A stretch of DNA of 64,000 nt. It comes from JANPCX01 sp966211815. Its GTDB lineage: Bacteria; Pseudomonadota; Gammaproteobacteria; Burkholderiales; Burkholderiaceae_C. The DNA is taken from contig CBIHOD010000004.1 of the NCBI GenBank assembly GCA_966211815.1, positions 62,001 through 126,000 of the forward strand, given 5' to 3'. Made by a program: the position numbers and the translations under genes. The notes under the pieces are model-generated. The model made no database searches. It was not told the origin of the DNA and saw nothing but the letters and a program-made list of their open reading frames with translations. Below are positions 26,327 through 35,214 of this stretch, piece after piece; the first letter of the stretch is position 1; every line of letters begins with the position of its first letter.

Positions 26327-27769
26327 TCAGTCTTCCAGCACCCAGGTGTCCTTCGTGCCCCCGCCCTGCGAGGAGTTGACGACCAGCGAACCATCCTTGA
26401 GCGCCACGCGCGTCAGGCCGCCGGGCACCATCTGCACCGCCTTGCCGGACAGCACGAAGGGCCGCAGGTCGATGTGGCGGGGCGCGATGCCGGCCTCGAC
26501 GAAGGTCGGGCAGGTGGACAGGCTCAGCGTCGGCTGGGCGATGTAGCCCTGCGGGTTGGCGAGCAGGGCCTTGCGGAAGTCCTCGATCTCGGCCTTGGTG
26601 GACGCGGGGCCGACCAGCATGCCGTAGCCGCCGGCGCCGTGCACTTCCTTGACGACCAGCTCGCCGAGGTGGTCGAGCACGTATTTCAAGTCGTCGCCCT
26701 CGCGGCACTGGTAGGTGGGCACATTGTTGAGGATGGGTTTCTCGCCGAGGTAGAACTCGATCATCTTGGGCACGTAGGGGTAGATCGACTTGTCGTCGGC
26801 CACGCCGGTGCCGATGGCGTTGGACAGCGTGACGTTGCCGGCGCGGTAGGCGTCGAGCAGGCCGGCGCAGCCCAGCGTGGAGTCGGGGCGGAAGGCCGAG
26901 GGGTCGAGGAAATCGTCGTCGACGCGGCGGTAGATCACGTCCACCCGCTTGGGCCCCTGGGTGGTGCGCATGTAGACGAACCTGTCCTTGACGTAGAGGT
27001 CCTGGCCCTCCACCAGCTCCACGCCCATCTGCTGCGCGAGGAAGGCGTGCTCGAAGTAGGCGCTGTTGTACATGCCGGGCGTCAGCACCACCACCATCGG
27101 CTCGTTGACGCCGGAGGGCGCCACCGAACGCAGCGTCTCCAGCAGCATGTCGGGGTAGTGGGCCACCGGCGCAATGCGGTGCTGGCTGAAGAGTTCGGGG
27201 AAGAGCCGCATCATCATCTTGCGGTTCTCCAGCATGTAGCTCACGCCGCTGGGCACGCGCAGGTTGTCTTCGAGCACGTAGTAGGTGCCCGTTCCGTCGG
27301 CGTTGGCGGCGCGCACGATGTCGATGCCGGCGATGTGCGAATACACGTTGCCGGGCACGTCGACGCCTTTCATTTCGGGCCGGAACTGCGCGTTCTTGAA
27401 GATCTGCTCCGGCGGGATGAGGTTGGCGCGCAGGATCTCCTGGTCGTGGTAGATGTCGTGGATGAAGCGGTTCAGCGCAATCACGCGCTGCCGCAGGCCT
27501 TTTTCCATCTCGGCCCATTCATGCGCCGGGATCACGCGCGGGATCAGGTCGAAGGGGATGAGCCGTTCGGTGCCGGAGCCGTCTTCGTCCTTGGCGCCGT
27601 AGACGGCGAAGGTGATGCCGACGCGCCGGAAGATCACCTCGGCCTCTTCGCGGCGCGAGCGCATCACGTCGCGCGGCTGCTGGGCGAGCCAGCGGTCGTA
27701 GCTCTGGTAATGGGGCCGCACCTGGATGCTGCTGGCGTGCATCTCGTCGAATGTGGGGTTCGTCGTCAT
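26327..27769 (-). CDS. circularly permuted type-2 ATP-grasp protein
   Basis: 480-residue stand-alone ATP-grasp protein, homologous to the first half of the 18740-21220 fusion. Recognisable are YYVLEDNLRVPSGVSYMLENRKMMMRLFPELF, VVLTPGMYNSAYFEHAFLAQQMG, VDVIYRRVDDDFLDPSAFRPDSTLG and the C-terminal GGLTRVALKDGSLVVNSSQGGGTKDTWVL. The family is predicted to ligate carboxylates to amines using ATP. GGAG six bases from the ATG supports the start. It is the first gene of the cluster on the minus strand, followed by the alpha-E gene; a perfect 14-base palindrome lies 86 bases upstream. Confidence 0.9.
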   Translation of the reverse strand: MTTNPTFDEMHASSIQVRPHYQSYDRWLAQQPRDVMRSRREEAEVIFRRVGITFAVYGAKDEDGSGTERLIPFDLIPRVIPAHEWAEMEKGLRQRVIALNRFIHDIYHDQEILRANLIPPEQIFKNAQFRPEMKGVDVPGNVYSHIAGIDIVRAANADGTGTYYVLEDNLRVPSGVSYMLENRKMMMRLFPELFSQHRIAPVAHYPDMLLETLRSVAPSGVNEPMVVVLTPGMYNSAYFEHAFLAQQMGVELVEGQDLYVKDRFVYMRTTQGPKRVDVIYRRVDDDFLDPSAFRPDSTLGCAGLLDAYRAGNVTLSNAIGTGVADDKSIYPYVPKMIEFYLGEKPILNNVPTYQCREGDDLKYVLDHLGELVVKEVHGAGGYGMLVGPASTKAEIEDFRKALLANPQGYIAQPTLSLSTCPTFVEAGIAPRHIDLRPFVLSGKAVQMVPGGLTRVALKDGSLVVNSSQGGGTKDTWVLED

Positions 27770-27854
27770 CGCATCTCCGGGCTGTTTTTCGATGGGGGCG
27801 GCGCCGCTGCCCCGGGGTTGGACCCTTGCTCCAGGTTAGCAAATTCCAAGCCAC

Positions 27855-27868
27855 GTTTTCATGAAAAC
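27855..27868. promoter_or_regulatory. perfect palindrome upstream of the ATP-grasp/alpha-E genes
   Basis: GTTTTCATGAAAAC, a perfect 14-base palindrome in the 165-base gap between the ATP-grasp start (27769) and the comEC stop (27935). Position and symmetry suggest a repressor or activator site for the cluster. The binding protein is not known. Confidence 0.5.
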
Positions 27869-27934
27869 CGGCGGTGTATAACGACGAAGGCTGCGCTACC
27901 CGACGCGCTGGCGCCCATGCCGCAGCCGCATGGA

Positions 27935-30541
27935 TCAAGGCCCGTCGTCCTGGTCTCCTTCGCCGGCATCGCCGGCGTCGCCATGGTGCCAATAACGCCG
28001 CGCCTGTTCGCGCCAGCAGCTCCCTTGAGACCCTCTCCCGGTGTCCCGGGACGACCAGGACCACGCACCACAAGAGGGACTGGACTGGACGCCGCCGGTG
28101 TAGCGCAGCAGGCGCCGCACGACTTCCGGCGCCGGATGGCCGAACCGGTTCCTGTAGCCGCTCTGCACGACCGCGACGTCGGCCCGCACGCTGCCCAGGA
28201 AGGCAGCGGTGCTCGACGTCTTGCTGCCGTGGTGGGGCACCAGCAGCACCTCGCTGCGCAGCGCGTCGCCGTGGCGCTCCACTAGGCGCGCCTCTTGGGC
28301 GCGTTCGATGTCGCCCGTCAACACGGCGCTGGCGCCGCCGGAGGCCGCGCTGACCCGCAGCACGCAGGACATCGCATTGGGCTTGTGCCGGGCGCCGTAG
28401 TCTTCCTGGGACGGGTGGAGAACGTGGAAGTCGACGCCGTCCCATCGCCAGCGCTGGCCGGCCAGGCAAGAGGCGCTCGGGACGCCCCCGGCATGCGCCA
28501 GCGCCTGTAGCGGATGGGCCGGCGGCAAGGAGCTGGAGAGCGACGCGACGGGGAAACGGCGCAGCAGGGTGGCCGCGCCGCCCACGTGGTCGGTGTCGCT
28601 GTGGCTGATCATCAGCGTGTCGATCCGACGCTCGCCCTGCGCCTGCAGCAGCGGCAGCAGCACGCGCTGACCGGCGTCGGACTCGGGCGAATACTGCGGG
28701 CCGCTGTCGAATAGCAGGGTGTGCCTGCGGGTGCGCACCAGCACCGCGGTCCCCTGCCCCACATCCACCGCCAGCAATTCGAATTCACCGTCGGCGGGCC
28801 GGTGGACGGCAGGCAGGCAAAGCGGCAAGCACAGCGGCAGCGCCAGCACCCTGAGCCGCCAAGGCAGGGGCAGCGCGGCCAGTGCCGCGCCGAGCAAGGC
28901 GGCGCATTGCGCCCAGGGCGCCGCCGCGGCGACCGTCCAGCTGGCCCAGGGCCAGGAAGCCAGCACCGACAGGTAGTCGCCCAGGGCCCGCGCCAGCCAG
29001 GCCGCGGGCGCCCAGAGCGGCGGCAGGAAGGCACCGGCCAGGGCCAGCGGCGTGAGCGCGAAACTCACCACGGGGATGGCGACCAGGTTGGCCAGCAAGC
29101 CCACCAGGGAAACCTGCTGGAAGAACAGGAGCCCCAGCGGGGCCAGGCCGACCGTGGCGATCACCTGCGTGCGCAGGCCGGCGCGCGCGGCGGCGCCCGC
29201 GCCCGCGAGCCATCGGCCGGCCCGGCCGAAACGGCCGGCCCGCGCCGGGGCGGACGGATCGGGCCGCGCCTGCGGGCCCGAGGCCATCAGCAGGCCCACG
29301 GCCGCGAACGACAGCCAGAAACCGGGTTGCAGCAAGGCCCAGGGATCCAGCGCCGTCACGGCCACCGCGGCGGCCAACAGCACCATCGGCCAGGGCCAAC
29401 GCCGGCCGCCGGTCCGCAGCAACGTGGCCACGGACAACATCCACACCGTGCGCTGGGCCGGCACACCCCAGCCGGAGAACAGCGCATAGGCCAACGCCGC
29501 GGCCAACCCGCCCCACACGGCCGCGGCCGGCGCCGGCCACCAAAGGCTGGCGCGTGCGCTGCGCCGCCACAGGGCGCGGATGACCGCGCCGGCCAGCCAG
29601 GCGAACATGGTCACGTGCAGGCCGCTGATGCTCACGAGGTGGGCGACGCCGGTGGCACGGAAGATGTCCCAGTCCTCGCGGTCGATGGCCGATTGGTCGC
29701 CGACCGACAACCCCGCCAGCAAGCCCGCGGCCCGCGCGTCGCCGACCTGGGCCTCGATGGCGTCCTTGACGCGCTGCCTGAGGCGCTGCACGGCGTGCCC
29801 GGCATCGGGGCCGAGCAACCGCGCGCCGTTGCCGCGCACATAGCCGGTCGCGCCGACGCCTTGTTCGAAGAGGTGGAGCTCGTAGTCGAAGCCGTGGGGG
29901 TTCATCAGGCCGTGCGGCCGTTTGAGGCGCACCGTCATCGACCAGCGCTGCCCCGCCTTGAAGGCCGCGGGCAGGCCCGGGCCGGCGGCGACGCTGCGGC
30001 CGCCGCCGTACCAGCCCAGGGACAGGCGCCGGGGCAGGTCGGCCTCCCGGCCGTCGCGGCGGGCCGATTCCACGTCGAACAGGAAGCGCGTGCCGATGGC
30101 CGATTCGCGCGGCAGGCTGGAAACCGTGCCGACCACCTCGAAGTCGACACCCTCCGATTCGGCGGGCAGGGTCTGCGCGAGTTGGCGGCCGGCATGCCAG
30201 GCCGCCAGCGAGAAACCGAAGGCCGCCACGCACAACGCGCAGGCCACGATCGGCACAGCCGCGCGCGACGCGTTTCCCGGGCGGACAAGGTTGCCGCGGA
30301 TTTTCCCGGCCGCAGTCCACACGATGCCGAGCAGCAAGACCAGCAGCGCCGCCAACACCAGCCCCGCATAGGCGGAAACCGCCCACAGCCTCGCCTGCTG
30401 CAACTGGGCCGCCACGCCGGCCAGCCACGCCAGGCTGAGCGACAGGCCCCAGACGCCCGCGGATGGCGTCGGACGGCGGCCCAACCGCCCCGAGTCTTCG
30501 CCCGCGCCGTCGGGCACGCCGTTCCGATGCGATCCGCCCAT
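27935..30541 (-). CDS. comEC: DNA internalization competence protein ComEC/Rec2
   Basis: 868-residue inner-membrane protein forming the DNA channel of natural transformation. Order of domains: N-terminal membrane spans, an OB-like DUF4131 region (FEVVGTVSSLPRESAIGTRFLFDV), the Competence domain with many helices (AGLLAGLSVGDQSAIDREDWD, then GVAHLVSISGLHVTMFAWL), and a C-terminal metallo-beta-lactamase domain with MISHSDTDHVGGAATLL. The last domain is thought to degrade the non-transported strand. Length is normal for the full three-domain form. Not in an operon with other competence genes here. The ridA-like gene is divergent, 202 bases away; that gap shows no recognisable site. Confidence 0.93.
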   Translation of the reverse strand: MGGSHRNGVPDGAGEDSGRLGRRPTPSAGVWGLSLSLAWLAGVAAQLQQARLWAVSAYAGLVLAALLVLLLGIVWTAAGKIRGNLVRPGNASRAAVPIVACALCVAAFGFSLAAWHAGRQLAQTLPAESEGVDFEVVGTVSSLPRESAIGTRFLFDVESARRDGREADLPRRLSLGWYGGGRSVAAGPGLPAAFKAGQRWSMTVRLKRPHGLMNPHGFDYELHLFEQGVGATGYVRGNGARLLGPDAGHAVQRLRQRVKDAIEAQVGDARAAGLLAGLSVGDQSAIDREDWDIFRATGVAHLVSISGLHVTMFAWLAGAVIRALWRRSARASLWWPAPAAAVWGGLAAALAYALFSGWGVPAQRTVWMLSVATLLRTGGRRWPWPMVLLAAAVAVTALDPWALLQPGFWLSFAAVGLLMASGPQARPDPSAPARAGRFGRAGRWLAGAGAAARAGLRTQVIATVGLAPLGLLFFQQVSLVGLLANLVAIPVVSFALTPLALAGAFLPPLWAPAAWLARALGDYLSVLASWPWASWTVAAAAPWAQCAALLGAALAALPLPWRLRVLALPLCLPLCLPAVHRPADGEFELLAVDVGQGTAVLVRTRRHTLLFDSGPQYSPESDAGQRVLLPLLQAQGERRIDTLMISHSDTDHVGGAATLLRRFPVASLSSSLPPAHPLQALAHAGGVPSASCLAGQRWRWDGVDFHVLHPSQEDYGARHKPNAMSCVLRVSAASGGASAVLTGDIERAQEARLVERHGDALRSEVLLVPHHGSKTSSTAAFLGSVRADVAVVQSGYRNRFGHPAPEVVRRLLRYTGGVQSSPSCGAWSWSSRDTGRGSQGSCWREQARRYWHHGDAGDAGEGDQDDGP

Positions 30542-30743
30542 GCCCCCGCGCCCTTGGAATGAAGCCGGCCAGTGTAGGATTCGCCGGCTCCGCCGCAGCC
30601 CGCCCGGAAACCCCTCTCACGGTGGGTTGGCAAACAGGCCGGCAAATCGCAGGGCCATTCGTTTTCTTCGACACGTACCGCCGCATGCGGTCCGCCGCCG
30701 GCGCCCCGCTCCCTCCCATATTTCTTTTAACGGAACCACCGCC

Positions 30744-31211
30744 ATGTCCAAAGCCTCCGTCTACGACCGCCTGCAGCAGCTGGGCATCACCCTGCCCCCG
30801 CTGGCCGTGCCCGCCGCGGCGTATGTGCCTTTCGTGCGCACCGGCAATCTCGTCTTCCTGTCGGGCCACATCGCCAAGCGCGACGGCAAGCCCTGGGTGG
30901 GCCAGTTGGGCAAGGACACCGAGACCGAGACCGGCCAGCAAGCCGCCCGCTCGGTGGCGATCGACCTGCTCGGCACGCTGCACGCGGCGGTCGGCGACTT
31001 GAACCAAGTCACCCGCATCGTCAAGGTGCTGAGCCTGGTCAACAGCGCGCCGGGCTACACCGACCACCACCTGGTGACCAACGGCTGCTCCAACCTGATC
31101 GGCGAGGTCTTCGGCCCCGAGGTCGGCGCGCATGCCCGCAGCGCCTTCGGCGTGGCGCAACTGCCGTTCGGCGTCTGCGTGGAAATCGAACTGATCGCGG
31201 AAGTGAAGTGA
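30744..31211 (+). CDS. RidA family protein
   Basis: 155-residue YjgF/RidA-fold protein, forming trimers with active sites between subunits. Motifs seen are FLSGHIAKRDGKPWVGQLG and, at the C-terminus, HARSAFGVAQLPFGVCVEIELIAEV. The arginine in HARSAFG corresponds to the catalytic Arg105 of RidA, so imine/enamine deaminase activity is possible. It is longer than RidA proper (about 130 residues) with an N-terminal SVYDRLQQLGITLPP extension, which marks a separate subfamily. The dsbB gene overlaps by four bases (GTGA), implying translational coupling. Confidence 0.9.
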   Translation: MSKASVYDRLQQLGITLPPLAVPAAAYVPFVRTGNLVFLSGHIAKRDGKPWVGQLGKDTETETGQQAARSVAIDLLGTLHAAVGDLNQVTRIVKVLSLVNSAPGYTDHHLVTNGCSNLIGEVFGPEVGAHARSAFGVAQLPFGVCVEIELIAEVK

Positions 31212-31708
31212 CCATGGCCGCGCCGTCCACGCGCCGCCCGACGCCGCGCTTGCTGCTCGCGTCGGTCGCGCTGCTCAGCCTGGCCGCCGTGGGCCTGGCC
31301 CTGGTCTCCCAGCACGTCTTCGGCATGGAGCCCTGCCCCTGGTGCGTGCTGCAGCGGGTGATCTTCCTGGCGATCGCGCTGGCCTGCGGCCTGGGCCTGC
31401 TGTGGGATACCCGGGCGGGGCGGGCCGTCTCGGCCTTGCTGGCCCTGGCCCTGGCCGGGTGCGGCGCGGCCGCCGCGCTTTACCAGCACTTCGTCGCAGC
31501 GGCCAGCAATTCCTGCAACCTCACGCTGGCGGACAAGATCGTCGGCGGCCTGTCGCTGGACAGCCTGGTGCCCGACGTCTTCTCGCCGCGCGCCTCCTGC
31601 GCCGACGCGGCGGTGGACCTGCTTGGCATCCCCTACGAGTTTTGGAGCCTGGCGCTCTTCGCCGCCTTCGCGGCCGTCGCGGTGAAGGTGCTGGCCTCCA
31701 AGGCCTGA
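31208..31708 (+). CDS. dsbB: disulfide bond formation protein B
   Basis: 166-residue inner-membrane quinone-linked oxidoreductase that re-oxidises DsbA. Four membrane helices are visible. The first periplasmic loop carries CPWC (in FGMEPCPWCVLQRVIF) and the second carries the other Cys pair (NSCNLTLADK and PRASCADAAVD). Starts with GTG at 31208, overlapping the ridA-like stop, or ATG at 31214. Ends 10 bases from the convergent SRPBCC gene. Confidence 0.93.
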   Translation: MTMAAPSTRRPTPRLLLASVALLSLAAVGLALVSQHVFGMEPCPWCVLQRVIFLAIALACGLGLLWDTRAGRAVSALLALALAGCGAAAALYQHFVAAASNSCNLTLADKIVGGLSLDSLVPDVFSPRASCADAAVDLLGIPYEFWSLALFAAFAAVAVKVLASKA

Positions 31709-31718
31709 CGCCCGCCGG

Positions 31719-32144
31719 TCAGGCGGCAGCGCCGAGCTCGGCGGCCAGCCTGTCCAGGTTCTGCTCGTTGGACGGCTCGACGATGTGGCGCACCGCCTCG
31801 GCCACGCGCGGGTCGTCGAAGGACTGCGTCCAGGTCAGCGACGTGCCCGACGCCGAAGGGCTCAGCGCGATCGTGAGTTGGAAATGCGGCGCGTTGACGT
31901 GCCGCACGACGACCTTGGCGCCGGGCACGATCTCCTCGAAGCGGGCCTCGTTCGGGTAGTCGGTGCCGTCCGGCCCGTGCATCATGAATTTCCAGCGGCC
32001 GCCCGGCGCGAATTCGAACGCTTCGAAAGTGTTGGTGAACCCCGCCGGGCCCCACCAACGCGCCAGGCATTCGCGATCGCTGATCGCCGCGAACACCGCT
32101 TCGGGGGTCGCGGGGAATTCGCGTGAGGTTTGGAAGACGGACAT
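31719..32144 (-). CDS. SRPBCC family protein (AHSA1-like)
   Basis: 141-residue helix-grip protein of the activator-of-Hsp90/START-like type. It begins with TSREFPATPEAVFAAISDRECLARWWGPAGF, the standard opening for this family, continues with GGRWKFMMHGPDG and ends in a long helix (DPRVAEAVRHIVEPSNEQNLDRLAAEL). Such proteins bind hydrophobic ligands or act as stress-related cofactors; no ligand can be named. 67 bases separate it from the parC stop on the other side of its start. Confidence 0.88.
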   Translation of the reverse strand: MSVFQTSREFPATPEAVFAAISDRECLARWWGPAGFTNTFEAFEFAPGGRWKFMMHGPDGTDYPNEARFEEIVPGAKVVVRHVNAPHFQLTIALSPSASGTSLTWTQSFDDPRVAEAVRHIVEPSNEQNLDRLAAELGAAA

Positions 32145-32211
32145 TCAGGATCTCCTGGTTGGGTGGCTGCGGCGGGGACAAGGAAGGAAGTGGATGGCGG
32201 CGGCGGCGCCC

Positions 32212-34509
32212 TCAGGCCGGAAGCACCCGCTGCGGCTTCAAGCCAGCGTCCAGCGCCTTGCCCTTGCGGGCGCGCTTGCCCTGGTGCGCCGCCAGCGCCG
32301 CTTCGCGCAGCACCTCCTCCTTGGCCTTGCCGCCGCGGCCGGTGCCGAGCACTTGCAAATGCTTATTGAACACGGCCACGCTCACCAGCGCATCCTTGTC
32401 CTCCAGGTCCATCAAGGTCAGGCCGCGGCCGCCGTTGGACTGAAGCTTCAGCTCTTCGCGCGGGAACACCAGCAGCCGGCCGCCCAGCGACAGGCAGGCC
32501 ACCTGGCCGCCGGCGTCCGCGGGGCTCGGCGGCAGCAGGTTCTCGCCCGCTTCCAGCGCGATGAAACTCTTGCCGCCGCGCTGCCTGGACACCATGTCGC
32601 CCAGCCGCGCCAGCAGGCCGTAGCCGCCGGTGCCCGACAAGAGCACCACCTGGTCCGCCGGTCCGGCGAGGTAGTGCGCGGGCTGGGTGCCGCTTTCCAG
32701 GTCGATGAGCGTCGTGATCGGCTGGCCGTCGCCCCGCCCGCCGGGCAGGCCGCTCACAGCCACCGAATAGACACGGCCATTGCTGCCCAGCACCAGCAGC
32801 GTGTCGACCGAACGGCAAGGGAAGGTGCCATACAGCGCGTCGCCCGATTTGAACTGCAACGCGCCGGCACCGACCTCGTGCCCCTTGAGCGCCCGCACCC
32901 ACCCCTTCAGGCTGACGACGACGGTGACGGGCTCGTCCACCACCTTGATCTCCAGCACCGCCTTCTTCTCGGCCTGGATCAGCGTGCGGCGCGCGTCGCC
33001 GAACTGCTTGCTGTCCTGCTCGATCTCCTTGACCACGGTGCGCTTGAGGCTGGCCGGGTTGTTCAGGATGTCTTCCAGCTTCTGCTGCTCCGCGCGGAGG
33101 TCCTTCAGCTCCTGCTCGATCTTGATCGCCTCCAACCGCGCCAGCTGGCGCAAGCGGATTTCAAGGATGTCCTCGGCCTGCACCGTGCTGAGCTTGAAGC
33201 GCTCGATCAGCGCCGCCTTGGGCTCGTCGGACTGCCGGATGATGCGGATCACCTCGTCGATGTTGAGCAGCACCAGCTGGCGCCCTTCCAGCACGTGGAT
33301 GCGCGCGAGCACCTTGTCCAGGCGGTGGCGCGAGCGGCGCTGCACCGTGTCCATGCGGAAGGCGATCCATTCCACCAGCATCTGCCGAAGGTTCTTCTGC
33401 ATCGGCCTGCCGTCGCGGCCGACCATCGTCAGGTTGAGCGGCAGCGACGATTCCAGGCTGGTGTGGGCCAGCAGGGTGTTGACGAGGTCCTGCTGCTCGA
33501 TGCGGCTGGTCTTGGGCTCGAAGACCAGCCTCACCGCGGCCTCCTTGCCGCTTTCGTCGCGCACCGCGTCGAGCACGCCCAGCACAGTGCCCTTGAGCTG
33601 CACCTGTTCGGCGCTGAGCGCCTTCTTGCCCGCCTTGACCTTGGGGTTGGTCAGCTCTTCGATCTCTTCCAACACCTTCTGGGCGCTGGTGCCGGGCGGC
33701 AACTCCGTCACCACCAGCTGCCACTGGCCGCGGGCCAGGTCCTCGATCTTCCAGCGGGCCCGCACCTTCAGGCTGCCGCGGCCGGTCTGGTAGGCGGACT
33801 GGATGTCCGCCGGCGCGCTGATGATCTGGCCGCCGCCGGGGAAATCGGGGCCCGGCAGCAAGGCGAAAAGCTCATCGTCCGGCAGCTTGTCGTTGCGGAT
33901 CAGCGCCACCGCCGCGGCGGCCACCTCGGCGAGGTTGTGCGACGGGATCTCGGTGGCCAGGCCGACCGCGATGCCGCTGGCGCCGTTGAGCAGCACGAAC
34001 GGCAACCGGCCGGGCAGCTGCTTCGGCTCTTCGGTGGAACCGTCGTAGTTGGGCTGGAAATCGACCGTGCCTTCGTCGATCTCGTCCAGCAGCAGCCGGG
34101 CGATCGGCGCCAGTCGCGCCTCGGTGTAGCGCATCGCCGCGGCGCCGTCGCCGTCGCGCGAGCCGAAATTGCCCTGGCCGTCGATCAGCGGGTAGCGCTG
34201 CGAGAAATCCTGAGCCATGCGCACCAGGGCGTCGTAGGCGGCCTGGTCGCTGTGGGGGTGGAAGCGGCCGAGCACGTCGCCCACCACGCGGGCGCTCTTG
34301 ACCGGCTTGGGGCCGCCGGCGGTGGTGAAGGCCAGGCCCATGCGCTCCATCGCGTAGAGGATGCGGCGCTGCACCGGCTTCTGGCCGTCGCAGACGTCGG
34401 GCAGCGCGCGGCCTTTGACCACGCTCAGCGCGTATTCGAGGTAGGCGCGCTCGGCGTAGTCGGAAAGGGCGACTTCGTTGTCGGGGGTGTCGAAAAGGGT
34501 CGGGGTCAT
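32212..34509 (-). CDS. parC: DNA topoisomerase IV subunit A
   Basis: 765-residue breakage-reunion subunit of topoisomerase IV, which decatenates daughter chromosomes. The active-site tyrosine is in AAAMRYTEARLAPI. The winged-helix and coiled regions are complete, and the C-terminal beta-pinwheel is shorter and less regular than that of GyrA, as expected for ParC. In the quinolone-resistance region the sequence is RFHPHSDQAAYDALV: positions equivalent to E. coli Gly78, Ser80 and Glu84 are Ser, Gln and Asp. It lies on the same strand as parE but separated by a GNAT gene and a dispersed repeat. Confidence 0.95.
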   Translation of the reverse strand: MTPTLFDTPDNEVALSDYAERAYLEYALSVVKGRALPDVCDGQKPVQRRILYAMERMGLAFTTAGGPKPVKSARVVGDVLGRFHPHSDQAAYDALVRMAQDFSQRYPLIDGQGNFGSRDGDGAAAMRYTEARLAPIARLLLDEIDEGTVDFQPNYDGSTEEPKQLPGRLPFVLLNGASGIAVGLATEIPSHNLAEVAAAAVALIRNDKLPDDELFALLPGPDFPGGGQIISAPADIQSAYQTGRGSLKVRARWKIEDLARGQWQLVVTELPPGTSAQKVLEEIEELTNPKVKAGKKALSAEQVQLKGTVLGVLDAVRDESGKEAAVRLVFEPKTSRIEQQDLVNTLLAHTSLESSLPLNLTMVGRDGRPMQKNLRQMLVEWIAFRMDTVQRRSRHRLDKVLARIHVLEGRQLVLLNIDEVIRIIRQSDEPKAALIERFKLSTVQAEDILEIRLRQLARLEAIKIEQELKDLRAEQQKLEDILNNPASLKRTVVKEIEQDSKQFGDARRTLIQAEKKAVLEIKVVDEPVTVVVSLKGWVRALKGHEVGAGALQFKSGDALYGTFPCRSVDTLLVLGSNGRVYSVAVSGLPGGRGDGQPITTLIDLESGTQPAHYLAGPADQVVLLSGTGGYGLLARLGDMVSRQRGGKSFIALEAGENLLPPSPADAGGQVACLSLGGRLLVFPREELKLQSNGGRGLTLMDLEDKDALVSVAVFNKHLQVLGTGRGGKAKEEVLREAALAAHQGKRARKGKALDAGLKPQRVLPA

Positions 34510-34569
34510 GGGATTCAGGAAACGATCAATTCAATTCGGATGGCTGGGGGATTCGGCGCGTCTGCGTCA

Positions 34570-34656
34570 ACCCTCTCGCCCCAACCTTCTCCCCGAGCAC
34601 GGGGGAGAGGGAGTAAGGCTCCCTCTCCCGCTTGCGGGAGAGGGTTGGGGTGAGGG
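34570..34656. repeat. dispersed palindromic repeat, family A, copy 2
   Basis: Same structure as 1538-1622: outer arms CCCCAACCTTCTCC and GGGTTGGGGTGAGGG, inner hairpin CCCTCTCCCGCTTGCGGGAG. It lies between the GNAT gene and parC, both on the minus strand, and may weaken read-through from parE-GNAT into parC. Confidence 0.75.
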
Positions 34657-34677
34657 TGCCCGACTGCCGCCACGCTT

Positions 34678-35214
34678 TCATTGGCCAGACACGCGCGCTT
34701 CGTATTCGGTCTTCAGCATGGACATGACGATCAAGCTGTCATAGCCCTCGGGCGTCATCACGCTCTCGCGCAGCCGGCCCTCCTCCACGAAGCCTTCGCT
34801 GAGGTACAGCGCCTGGGCCCGGGTGTTCTGCGCCGTCACATCGAGCCAGAACCGGTGCGCTCCGAGGTCTTCGAAAGCCATGCGCATCAACAGGTGCAGG
34901 CAGGCACGCCCCAGCCCCTGGCCCTTGCGCTGCAGCACGATGCGCTTGAGCTCTACCGAACGGTGGGGATTGCGGCATCCTTGCAAGATGACATAACCGC
35001 TGCCCTCGTAAGCCGCACCCGATTCGATGATGAAATGGCGAAAATCGGGGAAGCGCACCGCGCCTTCGTGCTGCGTGCGGTCCCACAGGGTGATTGAGGC
35101 CGCGGCGTTGGCGGGGTCGCGCTCCATCGCCACCACGTAGTCCAGGTCGGACAGCATGGTCGGCCGGAGGCGCACCTGAGGCAGCGGCCGGGCGGGGGTG
35201 TTCGGTTCAGACAT
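34678..35214 (-). CDS. GNAT family N-acetyltransferase
   Basis: 178-residue acetyltransferase with the acetyl-CoA pyrophosphate loop QRKGQGLGRACLHLL and the C-terminal FWLDVTAQNTRAQALYLSEGFVEEGRLRES, typical of the RimJ/RimL-like group. The substrate (a small molecule or a protein N-terminus) is unknown. Its start codon lies inside the end of parE (overlap 35207-35214), so translation is probably coupled to parE. Position between the two topoisomerase IV subunit genes is unusual. Confidence 0.88.
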   Translation of the reverse strand: MSEPNTPARPLPQVRLRPTMLSDLDYVVAMERDPANAAASITLWDRTQHEGAVRFPDFRHFIIESGAAYEGSGYVILQGCRNPHRSVELKRIVLQRKGQGLGRACLHLLMRMAFEDLGAHRFWLDVTAQNTRAQALYLSEGFVEEGRLRESVMTPEGYDSLIVMSMLKTEYEARVSGQ

